Of a stretch of DNA of 64,000 nucleotides, positions 41,840-49,084 are shown piece after piece. The stretch comes from Akkermansiaceae bacterium (GTDB lineage: Bacteria; Verrucomicrobiota; Verrucomicrobiia; Verrucomicrobiales; Akkermansiaceae): assembly GCA_015062045.1 (NCBI GenBank), contig SUVJ01000003.1, positions 1 to 64,000 of the forward strand, given 5' to 3'. The notes under the pieces were generated by a model, which saw nothing but the letters and a program-made list of their open reading frames with translations, searched no databases and had not been told where the DNA came from. A program made the position numbers and the translations under genes. Position 1 is the first letter of the stretch. Each line of letters opens with the position of its first letter.

Positions 41840-42373
41840 ATGAAAAAGATACTTTTGATACTCCTGAGCTGTTTCTGTATGGGAACCTGCGTTTTCGGGG
41901 AAGAAAACGCAGGTCAAACGGATACAGCCGTAGAAAGCTCTGCTCATCAGTCAGAAAAAAAGGAAGCAGAAAAATGGCTAAAAAAACACATGGCCAAAAG
42001 TAAAAAAGCATACACTGCACTCAAAAAAATAAAAGATCCAAAATCTTGCAAACGTGCCGCTAAAAGCATTAAAAAACTTGGATATAAACTGAACGGATCG
42101 AATGACATTAATATTGAGGTCAAGCGTCTGGATACGCCGGCCATGCGTCAAGTCATTAAAAAACACAAAAAAACACTCGAAAGACAGAATGATCAACTGA
42201 CGAAAGAGCTGAGTCGAGTTGAAGAACTCGTTGTGGAATACGAAGAATTAAACGACACTTACGACTCCATGGGCATTAATGAAACTGTCACCGTTATTTC
42301 GCTGCTGACAATCAAGCTCATCCACAAGAGCGAAGAGGATGATGAAGAAGAGAATGCTCATTTTGGGGAGTAA
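41840..42373 (+). CDS. Hypothetical secreted Lys-rich helical protein
   Basis: 177 aa from ATG at 41840, chosen because it begins a clean signal peptide (MKKILLILLSCFCMGTCVFG). An ATG at 41789 would bury it. The mature part is highly charged and helical: KKEAEKWLKKHMAKSKKAYTALKKIKD, then a probable coiled coil (KKHKKTLERQNDQLTKELSRVEELVVEYEEL, about 110-140). The acidic end reads KSEEDDEEENAHFGE. Family not recognised. A Cys near the end of the signal makes a lipoprotein possible, but the lipobox is poor. It is AT-rich relative to neighbours, suggesting an accessory gene. Confidence 0.55.
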   Translation: MKKILLILLSCFCMGTCVFGEENAGQTDTAVESSAHQSEKKEAEKWLKKHMAKSKKAYTALKKIKDPKSCKRAAKSIKKLGYKLNGSNDINIEVKRLDTPAMRQVIKKHKKTLERQNDQLTKELSRVEELVVEYEELNDTYDSMGINETVTVISLLTIKLIHKSEEDDEEENAHFGE

Positions 42374-42440
42374 CAGCTGATGCTTTTTTTTGGGGGGGAA
42401 GACGGGAGCAATTCCCGTGCAAACGCATTAGGATTATGAC

Positions 42441-42465
42441 ACATTCATTTGGGTCAAATGAATGT
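42441..42465. promoter_or_regulatory. Perfect 11-bp palindrome upstream of the Lrp-type gene
   Basis: ACATTCATTTG (42441-42451) and CAAATGAATGT (42455-42465) form a perfect inverted repeat with a 3-base centre, 33 bases before the -35 box of the regulator gene. Lrp/AsnC proteins bind palindromes and often control their own gene. A second short palindrome TGATG-A-CATCA follows at about 42472. Confidence 0.45.
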
Positions 42466-42497
42466 GATGCGTGATGACATCATTACCTGATTTGAGC

Positions 42498-42525
42498 TTG
42501 ACATCATGCAGTGAGTTGATAGAAT
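42498..42525 (+). promoter_or_regulatory. Promoter TTGACA-16-TAGAAT, near-leaderless
   Basis: -35 TTGACA at 42498-42503, 16-bp spacer, -10 TAGAAT at 42520-42525, 10 nt before the ATG at 42536. Confidence 0.7.
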
Positions 42526-42535
42526 CCACAAAGTT

Positions 42536-43012
42536 ATGAAACAGGAAGCCCTTCTTAAATTACTGGAGACGGACGCACGCCTGAGCGACCGGCAGATTGC
42601 AGACCGCCTTGGCGTAAGTGTATCTGAAGTTGCAGCAGAGCGAGCTACCCTTGAGCAAGAGGGGCGCATCGTGGGGTACCAAACCATTGTCAACCATGAT
42701 GAAGTAGGTGTATCTGCCTTTATCGAGGTGCGCTGTACACCCGAGCGCGGTGACGGCTTTGACCGTTTGGCCCGCCGCATTGCTCGCTTTGATGAAGTTA
42801 AAAGTTGTTTCCTGATGAGTGGTGGATATGACCTGTTGGTGATGGTGGAGGCCGATAACCTGCAAGGGGTTGCCCGCTTTGTAAGCGAGAAACTCTCCAA
42901 CCTGCACGGCATTCTCTCCACTGCCACTCACTTCCTTCTTAAGACATACAAGCTCAACGGCCTGAAGTTCCATGATGAACCTGAAAGCGACCGCATCAGC
43001 GTAGCCCCCTGA
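42536..43012 (+). CDS. Lrp/AsnC family transcriptional regulator
   Basis: 158 aa. The N-terminal winged helix reads LLKLLETDARLSDRQIADRLGVSVSEVAAERATLEQEGRIVGYQTI. The C-terminal RAM/AsnC ligand domain reads VSAFIEVRCTPERGDGFDRLARRIARFDEVKSCFLMSGGYDLLVMVEADNLQGVARFVSEKL. These regulators sense amino acids and act as octamers or similar assemblies. It ends 8 bases before an aminotransferase gene and is very likely in one operon with it, which suggests control by the enzyme's amino-acid substrate. The promoter leaves a leader of about 4 nt. Confidence 0.92.
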   Translation: MKQEALLKLLETDARLSDRQIADRLGVSVSEVAAERATLEQEGRIVGYQTIVNHDEVGVSAFIEVRCTPERGDGFDRLARRIARFDEVKSCFLMSGGYDLLVMVEADNLQGVARFVSEKLSNLHGILSTATHFLLKTYKLNGLKFHDEPESDRISVAP

Positions 43013-43020
43013 TTACCACC

Positions 43021-44190
43021 ATGGACTGGAACCGCATACTATCCAAACAGGTTGTCGAGCTGCCTAAATCCGGCATTCGAGAGTTCTTTGACCTTGTTAC
43101 CGGCAGCAAGGATATCATCTCCCTGGGGGTGGGCGAGCCGGATTTTGTCACCCCCTGGAATATCCGTGAAGCCGCCATTACCTCTCTGGAGAAAGGGCGC
43201 ACCACCTACACCAGCAACTACGGCTTAGAGAGCCTGCGCCGCGCCATTGCCACATACGTGGAGGACTTCTTCAAGGTCTCTTACAACCCGCTTAACGAGA
43301 TTTTGCCCACCGTGGGCGTGAGCGAGGCCATTGACTTAGCCCTGCGTTGCCTGGTTAACCCCGGGGATGAGGTATTGTACCACGAACCAGCCTACGTGAG
43401 CTATGCCCCCTCCGTTCAACTGTGCTACGGCACCCCCAAGCCGGTGGAAACCGGCATTGACGACCTTTTTGCCCTTAACCCCGCCAAGCTGGAGGCAGCC
43501 ATCACCCCGCGAACCAAGGTGTTGATGCTCAACTTCCCCACCAACCCCACAGGCTCCATTGCCCCCACAGAAACGCTGGAGGCCATTGCCAAGATCTGCA
43601 TCAAGCATGACCTGTTTGTGCTGACGGACGAGATATACTCCGAGCTGCGGTACGATGGGGAAGAGCACACCAGCATAGCCTCCCTGCCCGGCATGAAAGA
43701 GCGAACACTGTTGCTGCACGGGTTCTCTAAAGCTTTTGCTATGACCGGGTTCCGCCTGGGCTATGCCTGCGGCCCCAAGGAGCTCATCGACCAAATGATG
43801 AAGATTCACTCCTACACCATGATTTGCCCCACCATCACCAGCCAGGAGGCAGGCATTGAAGCCCTGCAAAACGGCATACCCGCCATGCTGGAGATGCGCG
43901 ACAGCTACCACCGCCGCCGCGACTATATTGTGGGCAGATTCAACAACATGGGTATGGATTGCCACTTACCCGGCGGGGCTTTCTACACCTTCCCCTGCAT
44001 TAAGCGTTTCGGCTTAAGTTCCAAAGAATTTGCTATGCGTTTGCTCAAAGACGCCAAAGTAGCCGCCGTACCCGGCACTGCCTTTGGTACCTGTGGCGAG
44101 GGCTACCTGCGCTGCTGCTACGCCACCAGCATGCAGCTGCTCATAGAAGCCTGCGATAAAATGGAACGCTTTTGCTCGTCATTAACATGA
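43021..44190 (+). CDS. Class I/II aminotransferase (aspartate/aromatic type)
   Basis: 389 aa. Fold-type I PLP enzyme with SLGVGEPDFVTPWNIREAA, TYTSNYGLESLRRAIATYV, LNFPTNPTGSIAPTETLEAI, LTDEIYSELRYDG and the PLP-lysine block HGFSKAFAMTGFRLGYACG. Such proteins often transaminate aspartate, aromatic amino acids or alanine; substrate is not readable. It is cotranscribed with the Lrp regulator (8-nt gap). The last codons and stop form one arm of a perfect 15-bp palindrome (44167-44202) that touches the S23 cassette. Confidence 0.92.
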   Translation: MDWNRILSKQVVELPKSGIREFFDLVTGSKDIISLGVGEPDFVTPWNIREAAITSLEKGRTTYTSNYGLESLRRAIATYVEDFFKVSYNPLNEILPTVGVSEAIDLALRCLVNPGDEVLYHEPAYVSYAPSVQLCYGTPKPVETGIDDLFALNPAKLEAAITPRTKVLMLNFPTNPTGSIAPTETLEAIAKICIKHDLFVLTDEIYSELRYDGEEHTSIASLPGMKERTLLLHGFSKAFAMTGFRLGYACGPKELIDQMMKIHSYTMICPTITSQEAGIEALQNGIPAMLEMRDSYHRRRDYIVGRFNNMGMDCHLPGGAFYTFPCIKRFGLSSKEFAMRLLKDAKVAAVPGTAFGTCGEGYLRCCYATSMQLLIEACDKMERFCSSLT

Positions 44191-44202
44191 CGAGCAAAAG
44201 CG
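44167..44202. repeat. Perfect 15-bp hairpin at the aminotransferase 3' end
   Basis: 44167-44181 and 44188-44202 are exact inverse complements (CGCTTTTGCTCGTCA) with loop TTAACA. The left arm is coding, the stop codon is the first part of the right arm, and the final base is shared with the left inverted repeat of the adjacent cassette. No T-run follows, so it is a weak terminator at best. Confidence 0.9.
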
Positions 44203-44230
44203 ATTTACAATTTACCATTTACAATTTACA
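44202..44230. repeat. 29-bp inverted repeat, left arm of S23 cassette
   Basis: 44202-44230 is the exact inverse complement of 44665-44693 over 29 bases. It is built of the words ATTTACAATTTAC and ATTTACAATTTACA. Confidence 0.97.
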
Positions 44231-44260
44231 AAGTTTATTTTTTCTGAAGCAAACATTATA

Positions 44261-44653
44261 ATGAATAAACAAAGCCTGCTTATTCGCACTAAAAATTTTT
44301 CTTTGAGAATCATTGCGCTGGCAGAAGAAATGCTCAAAAAAAAGGGAGTTTCTCGTATTCTTGCTGACCAAATTCTACGCTCGGGAACTGCGGTTGGAGC
44401 TAACTACCGAGCAGCATGCATTGCCAAAAGCGCCAAAGACTTTTTAAACAAACTCAAAATATGTGAAGAGGAGGCAGATGAAACAGTCTTCTGGTTAGAC
44501 ATGTTGATAGAATCCGGCACGATACGCGCAGAATTATTGTATAATTTGCGAGATGAAGCATCTCAACTTACCGCCATTCTGACTGCTTCTATCAAAACAA
44601 AAAAATTGCATATGCAAAAAAAGGATAATTTCTCCGAAAAAGCCTCTCATTAG
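44261..44653 (+). CDS. Four-helix-bundle protein (S23/IVP family)
   Basis: 130 aa. The family pattern is visible: a first helix FSLRIIALAEEML, the loop and helix LADQILRSGTAVGANYRAACIAKSAKDFLNKLKICEEEADETVFWLDMLIESG, and a final helix DEASQLTAILTASIKTKK. S23 proteins are small four-helix bundles first seen in intervening sequences of 23S rRNA; relatives include the Avd accessory protein of diversity-generating retroelements. Function here is unknown. The gene is AT-rich and enclosed by a perfect 29-bp inverted repeat (44202-44230 and 44665-44693), so the whole looks like a self-contained 492-bp cassette inserted between the aminotransferase and CPBP genes. Confidence 0.85.
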   Translation: MNKQSLLIRTKNFSLRIIALAEEMLKKKGVSRILADQILRSGTAVGANYRAACIAKSAKDFLNKLKICEEEADETVFWLDMLIESGTIRAELLYNLRDEASQLTAILTASIKTKKLHMQKKDNFSEKASH

Positions 44654-44664
44654 CTTCGCTCATT

Positions 44665-44693
44665 TGTAAATTGTAAATGGTAAATTGTAAATC
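44665..44693. repeat. 29-bp inverted repeat, right arm of S23 cassette
   Basis: Exact inverse complement of 44202-44230. The start codon of the downstream CPBP gene (44677) falls inside this arm. Confidence 0.97.
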
Positions 44694-45402
44694 ACAACAA
44701 ATCTCTGACACACGCCTTTACCGCACCTGCGTATACCCCCTGGCTATTTTCATGGGGTTTACGCTGGTATTGGCATTTGGAGGGGAGGCGATTAAATGGG
44801 ACCACCCGGATGCCGCATGGTGGCAGCGGGCACCGGAGATGTGGCTTTACCCGCTGCAAACGCTGGTGTGCGGTGCCTGGATATGGCATGTTCGTAAAGA
44901 AATGCAGTGGGATTGGGCTCTGCGCCCCTGCCTGTTAGCCATACCGTTCGGGCTGGCAGGTATCGGATTGTGGATGATACCGTACTTTACCGGCTGGATA
45001 CCGAATGAGGGCAACGGTTTTATGCCCGAGCGGATATTCGGCGACGGCAGCGCCCTGACCCTGGTAGAATACGCCATGCGTTTTGTGAGAGCAGCTGTTA
45101 TTGTAGCCTTTGCAGAGGAGCTGTTTTGGCGCGGGTTCCTGATGCGCTGGTGCATCAACAGAGATTTTCCGCAAAGTGTAGCCATCGGCACGCACAGTTG
45201 GCTTGCATACAGTGTTACCACGGCAGCATTTATGCTGATACACAACCCGGCAGACTGGGCAGGCGCCTTTGTTTACGGCACGCTTACTTACATTTTAGTC
45301 ATTAAAACCAAGTGCATTACACCCGCCATTGTTATGCATGGGGTAGCCAATGCTACCATGGGCATTTGCGCCATCTGTTTCAACCTGCCTCACCTTTGGT
45401 AA
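44677..45402 (+). CDS. CPBP (CAAX-type) membrane protease, PEP-CTERM-associated type
   Basis: 241 aa with about six to eight hydrophobic helices. Catalytic motifs of the CPBP/Abi family: AFAEELFWRGFLMRW (Glu147, Glu148, Arg152), AAFMLIHNPADW (His) and IVMHGVANATMG (His/Asn). The layout resembles the CAAX-protease-related proteins that accompany exosortases; this assignment is from memory of the family. The only usable ATG lies within the right inverted repeat of the S23 cassette, so the first six residues come from the repeat. The original N-terminus may have been lost or replaced. The gene is followed 12 nt later by a nucleotidyltransferase. Confidence 0.8.
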   Translation: MVNCKSQQISDTRLYRTCVYPLAIFMGFTLVLAFGGEAIKWDHPDAAWWQRAPEMWLYPLQTLVCGAWIWHVRKEMQWDWALRPCLLAIPFGLAGIGLWMIPYFTGWIPNEGNGFMPERIFGDGSALTLVEYAMRFVRAAVIVAFAEELFWRGFLMRWCINRDFPQSVAIGTHSWLAYSVTTAAFMLIHNPADWAGAFVYGTLTYILVIKTKCITPAIVMHGVANATMGICAICFNLPHLW

Positions 45403-45414
45403 ATCTCTCTCATC

Positions 45415-46299
45415 ATGCAAGCATTCATTTTAGGTGCCGGTCTCGGCACACGCCTGGAGCCCCTCAGCCTCATTCTCCCCAAACCGCTCATGCCCGTCTT
45501 TCAAAAACCATTGGTGCAACACACCATGGATTCTTTTATGAAAGCAGGCGTTACAGAGTTTATTATCAACACCTCCACCCTCGAGTTCGCATGGGATAAA
45601 GCCTTCCCCTGCCCCGACCCGCAATACCGTGGCTGCCCCGTCACCTTCAGCCATGAGGATGAGCCCTTAGATTCCGGCGGCGGTGTGAAAAAGATTCTGC
45701 CGCTCTGGAAGGAGGGCCCCCTCATTGTCCACAACGGCGACATTTTAACGGACATCCCCTTGGCAGACCTGTTGGCGGAGCACCGCCGCAGCGGCAATCT
45801 GCTCACCATGGCCTTGCGCAGCATAGACGGCAAGCGCAATGTTGGTTTTGATGAAAGCACCGGCCGCATTACCGATATGCGGCACGCCTTGGGCATTAAC
45901 CCCGGCACCCACCAATTTGCAGGCACTTACATTATGGAGGCAGAGGTAGCACACCTCTTCCCCGCAGATGACAAGTTCTCCATATTCCCCATCTGGCTGG
46001 AGCTCATCAAACAAGGGCGCGCCGGCGGCGTTGTGTTCGACTGGGCCAACTGGCATGAAATAGGCACCCCACAAGGCTACCTCGATGCCATTTTGGAGCT
46101 CCCTAACAGCCAACGCATTCACCCCACCGCCAGTATCTCTGCCCTGGCTGAAATAGGGGAGGATTGCATGGTGGGGCAAGACGCCGTAATACCCGCAGGG
46201 TGCGAGCTGGATGACTGCATTGTGTGGCCCCGCACCCATGTTGACCCCGGCTCTTACCACCGCGCCATCCTCACCCCGCGTATTACCGTGCAGTTATAA
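45415..46299 (+). CDS. NDP-sugar nucleotidyltransferase
   Basis: 294 aa. Motifs: MQAFILGAGLGTRLEPLS (nucleotide-binding), LPKPLMPVFQKPLVQHTMDSF, LDSGGGVKKILPLW and LIVHNGDILTD (metal-binding Asp). These define the sugar-phosphate nucleotidyltransferase fold of the MurNAc-1-P uridylyltransferase (MurU-like) or mannose-1-P guanylyltransferase type. The C-terminal part (HPTASISALAEIGEDCMVGQDAVIPAGCELDDCIVWPRTHV) is a short left-handed beta-helix. It activates a sugar for wall recycling or surface glycan synthesis; substrate is not determinable by eye. Probably in one unit with the CPBP gene (12-nt gap). Confidence 0.88.
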   Translation: MQAFILGAGLGTRLEPLSLILPKPLMPVFQKPLVQHTMDSFMKAGVTEFIINTSTLEFAWDKAFPCPDPQYRGCPVTFSHEDEPLDSGGGVKKILPLWKEGPLIVHNGDILTDIPLADLLAEHRRSGNLLTMALRSIDGKRNVGFDESTGRITDMRHALGINPGTHQFAGTYIMEAEVAHLFPADDKFSIFPIWLELIKQGRAGGVVFDWANWHEIGTPQGYLDAILELPNSQRIHPTASISALAEIGEDCMVGQDAVIPAGCELDDCIVWPRTHVDPGSYHRAILTPRITVQL

Positions 46300-46402
46300 A
46301 GAACAGACGGATTTCCACCCTATGTTAGAGCAATCTCTAGCTTTTATCAAAAAAAACGCATACTTGCGCGGAATTTTCTTTTCATAAGGGGGTGGGGTGT
46401 GA

Positions 46403-46408
46403 TAGAAT
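46403..46408 (+). promoter_or_regulatory. -10 box TAGAAT upstream of the decarboxylase operon
   Basis: TAGAAT at 46403-46408. The -35 region 17 bp upstream (TTTCAT) is weak. The leader to the ATG at 46503 is about 90 nt. Confidence 0.4.
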
Positions 46409-46502
46409 GGGTGCAGCGTAGGAAGGCGCAACGGCAGTGCTGTATACAGATGACAACTGCGGGTGCCGGAACCACGAACACCATACTCAAAAAAAAACAC
46501 AT

Positions 46503-48068
46503 ATGGCTATAGATCCCAAATTACTTGAAGACCTTGAGGCCCGCAGACGTAAGATTAAGTACGCTGCGTCACAGGAGAAGTATGATGCCCGCCACGCGAA
46601 AGGAGACTGGACAGCCCGCGAGCGAATCGCCTGCCTGTTTGATAATGGCTCCTTTACAGAAATCGGCATGCACACCAAGCACCATTGCAGCAACTTCGGC
46701 ATGCTGAGCAAGGATATTCCCGGCGATGGCATTGTGACCGGATTCGGTTTGGTCAACGGGCGTCCGGTAGCGGCAGCATCTGCCGACTTCTTGGCGCAGG
46801 GTGGTTCTTTGGGATACATGCATGCCCAAAAGATTTGTGATGCCCAGCAATATGCCATCAAAGGCGGCATGCCCGTTATCCAGATTAACGACTCCGGCGG
46901 CGCCCGTTTGCAAGAGGGTGTAGACTCCCTCACCGGCTTTGCCAACGTGTTCTACAACAATGTGGCAGCCAGCGGTGTCGTACCACAGATTTCCCTTATT
47001 CTCGGTCCCTGCGCCGGTGGCGCAGCATACTCCCCCGCCCTTACGGACTTCATCATCATACGCCGTGGCGGGGCAGCCGGCATGTACATTACCGGGCCCA
47101 AGGTCATTGAGCAGGTAACGTATGAGAAATGCACCATGGAAGAGATTGGCGGGGCAGATGTGCACGCCTCCGTATCCGGCAATGCGCACTTTGTAGCCAA
47201 CAGCGATGAAGAGGCCATCAACATTGCTAAAAAACTGCTCACCTACCTGCCCTCCAACAACACGCAGGACCCGCCCCACGAGCTTGACTGCCCGCTGGAC
47301 ATTGCAGATGATGAAGGCATGAACGACATCATACCCGAGAGCAACACCACCCCGCTGGACATGCAAAAGGTAATTGCCCGTTTGGTGGATGAAGGCAGCT
47401 TTATGGAGGTGCACGCCAACTTTGCAGGCAATGTCATCGTAGGCTTTGGCCGCATTTGCGGTGTGGTAGTAGGCATTATCGCCAACCAGCCCGCCGTGAA
47501 AGCCGGGTGTTTGGATATTGATGCCTCCGACAAAGCCGCCCGATTCATCCGCTGCTGCGACTCTTTCAACATCCCCTTGGTCAACTTGGTGGATGTACCG
47601 GGATTCCTGCCCGGCAAGCAGCAAGAGCGCGGCGGCATCATTCGCCATGGTGCCAAGATGATTTTCGCCTACTCCTCTGCCACCGTACCCAAGGTAACAA
47701 TGATTTTGCGCAAGGCATACGGCGGAGCCTACATTGCTATGTGCTGCAAGGGCTTGGGGGCAGATGCCGTATATGCATGGCCCACAGCGGAGATTGCCGT
47801 GATGGGAGCCCAAGGTGCCGTACCCGTGCTGTATGGGCGCGAGCTCAAGGGCATAGAGGATGACGCCGCCCGCGAGGCACGCCGCCAAGAGCTGCTCAAC
47901 GAGTATACCGAGGCCTTCTACAACCCGTACGCCGCAGCAGCATCCGACCAAGTGACCGAGGTTATCAACCCCAAGGAAACCCGCGCCAAGATCGCACTCA
48001 CCCTGCGTACCCTCCTCAACAAGAAAGAGACACGCCCCGCCAAGAAACACGGCAACATGCCGCTCTGA
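46503..48068 (+). CDS. mmdA: Methylmalonyl-CoA decarboxylase alpha subunit (carboxyltransferase)
   Basis: 521 aa from ATG at 46503. An in-frame ATG at 46437 adds a His/Cys-rich leader foreign to the family. Carboxyltransferase motifs: RERIACLFDNGSFTEIG, GGARLQEGVDSLTGFANVF, GPCAGGAAYSPALTDF, MYITGPKVIEQVTYE, PGFLPGKQQERGGIIRHGAKM and RKAYGGAYIAMCCKGLGADAVYAWPTAEIAVMG. Related enzymes are propionyl-CoA carboxylase beta chains. The adjacent OadG, biotin carrier and OadB-type genes identify a Na+-pumping decarboxylase. It moves CO2 from (S)-methylmalonyl-CoA to biotin, giving propionyl-CoA. Confidence 0.93.
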   Translation: MAIDPKLLEDLEARRRKIKYAASQEKYDARHAKGDWTARERIACLFDNGSFTEIGMHTKHHCSNFGMLSKDIPGDGIVTGFGLVNGRPVAAASADFLAQGGSLGYMHAQKICDAQQYAIKGGMPVIQINDSGGARLQEGVDSLTGFANVFYNNVAASGVVPQISLILGPCAGGAAYSPALTDFIIIRRGGAAGMYITGPKVIEQVTYEKCTMEEIGGADVHASVSGNAHFVANSDEEAINIAKKLLTYLPSNNTQDPPHELDCPLDIADDEGMNDIIPESNTTPLDMQKVIARLVDEGSFMEVHANFAGNVIVGFGRICGVVVGIIANQPAVKAGCLDIDASDKAARFIRCCDSFNIPLVNLVDVPGFLPGKQQERGGIIRHGAKMIFAYSSATVPKVTMILRKAYGGAYIAMCCKGLGADAVYAWPTAEIAVMGAQGAVPVLYGRELKGIEDDAAREARRQELLNEYTEAFYNPYAAAASDQVTEVINPKETRAKIALTLRTLLNKKETRPAKKHGNMPL

Positions 48069-48093
48069 TTCTTTTTCCAATTAAATTCAAATC

Positions 48094-48549
48094 ATGATTA
48101 ACACATTCAATACACTCGCCATTACGTGGGATGCTTTTATGAAAGCAGCCACGTACCAGCTTACGGGTATGATTGTGGTGTTCGGCTGTTTGGTTCTGCT
48201 CTGGATTATCCTTGAAATCTCGGGCGCGGTAGCAACCCGCCAAGAGGCCAAGAGAAAAGCCGAGGCAGACGCTGCACGCGCAGCCGCAGCAGCCGCCGCA
48301 CCCGTAGCCCCGCAACCGGCAGTGGCACCCGAGCTGGCACCCGCACAGGTGGCAGCCATTGCCGCCGGTATTTATGATGCCGCCGCCTCCAGCATTACGC
48401 CCGAGGTTGTAGCCGCCATTGCTGCCGCCGTTAAGGTAACGGTTGGTAATGAGGCCCGCATTCTGGACATTCAGCCCGTCAACACAGGCTACGCCCAAAG
48501 CGGTCGCACCGCCATCATGAACTCCCATTCATTCCCCACCCGCGGTTAA
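48094..48549 (+). CDS. OadG-like decarboxylase membrane subunit
   Basis: 151 aa. One N-terminal membrane helix (about 22-45, QLTGMIVVFGCLVLLWIILEI) is followed by an Ala/Pro-rich linker and a C-terminal segment. That segment, VVAAIAAAVKVTVGNEARILDIQP then SGRTAIMNSHSFPTR, matches the conserved tail of OadG/MmdD-type proteins. It stabilises the complex and links alpha and beta subunits. It lies 25 bases after mmdA and before the biotin carrier gene, the usual order in these operons. Confidence 0.88.
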   Translation: MINTFNTLAITWDAFMKAATYQLTGMIVVFGCLVLLWIILEISGAVATRQEAKRKAEADAARAAAAAAAPVAPQPAVAPELAPAQVAAIAAGIYDAAASSITPEVVAAIAAAVKVTVGNEARILDIQPVNTGYAQSGRTAIMNSHSFPTRG

Positions 48550-48608
48550 TACCGCCCCCCAAAAAAATCTTTCTTTTAATCTTAACAATCTAACACACAT
48601 ACAATACA

Positions 48609-49007
48609 ATGAAACAACTCCGTATCACCGTTGCCGGCCAAACTTTTGATGTAACCGTAGAAACCGTAGGCGGCAGCCTTGCCGCAGCCCCGGCTCCTGC
48701 ACCCGTAGCAGCCCCCGTGGTAGCCCCCGCTCCCGTTGCTGCCCCTGTAGCCGCCCCGGCTCCCGTTGCAGCCCCTGCCCCCGCAGCAGGCGCAGGCACC
48801 CCCGTACCCAGCCCGCTGGCAGGCAAAGTTGTGTCTCTGGATGTTACCCCCGGCACCGCCGTTAAGGAGGGCGACCAAATCATGACCCTTGAGGCCATGA
48901 AGATGAACACCGTTATCTACGCCCCCGCTAACGGCACCGTTACCTCCTTTGCAGTAGCCCCCGGCGACACCGTTGCTGAGAACCAGCCGCTCGCCTACCT
49001 CGGTTAA
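48609..49007 (+). CDS. Biotin carboxyl carrier protein of the decarboxylase
   Basis: 132 aa. A short N-terminal segment (KQLRITVAGQTFDVTVETVGG) leads to a 45-residue Ala/Pro/Val linker and then the biotinyl domain from about residue 65. The biotin attachment motif is LEAMKMNTVI (the Lys between the two Met). The linker acts as a swinging arm between the carboxyltransferase and the membrane decarboxylase. Its DNA is internally repetitive (multiples of GCCCC-GTAGC-type codons). It lies 59 bases after the OadG-like gene. Confidence 0.94.
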   Translation: MKQLRITVAGQTFDVTVETVGGSLAAAPAPAPVAAPVVAPAPVAAPVAAPAPVAAPAPAAGAGTPVPSPLAGKVVSLDVTPGTAVKEGDQIMTLEAMKMNTVIYAPANGTVTSFAVAPGDTVAENQPLAYLG

Positions 49008-49084
49008 GTTCCCCCTGCGGGTTCGGCCTCATGCGCTTACAAAGCGTAGTGAGGGTGTAAACAATAACCTTTTATCACGCTGAT

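Noticed and set aside
44257-44262. TATAAT overlapping the S23 start codon
   Set aside because: As a -10 box it would place the transcript start inside the coding region, and no matching -35 box was found.
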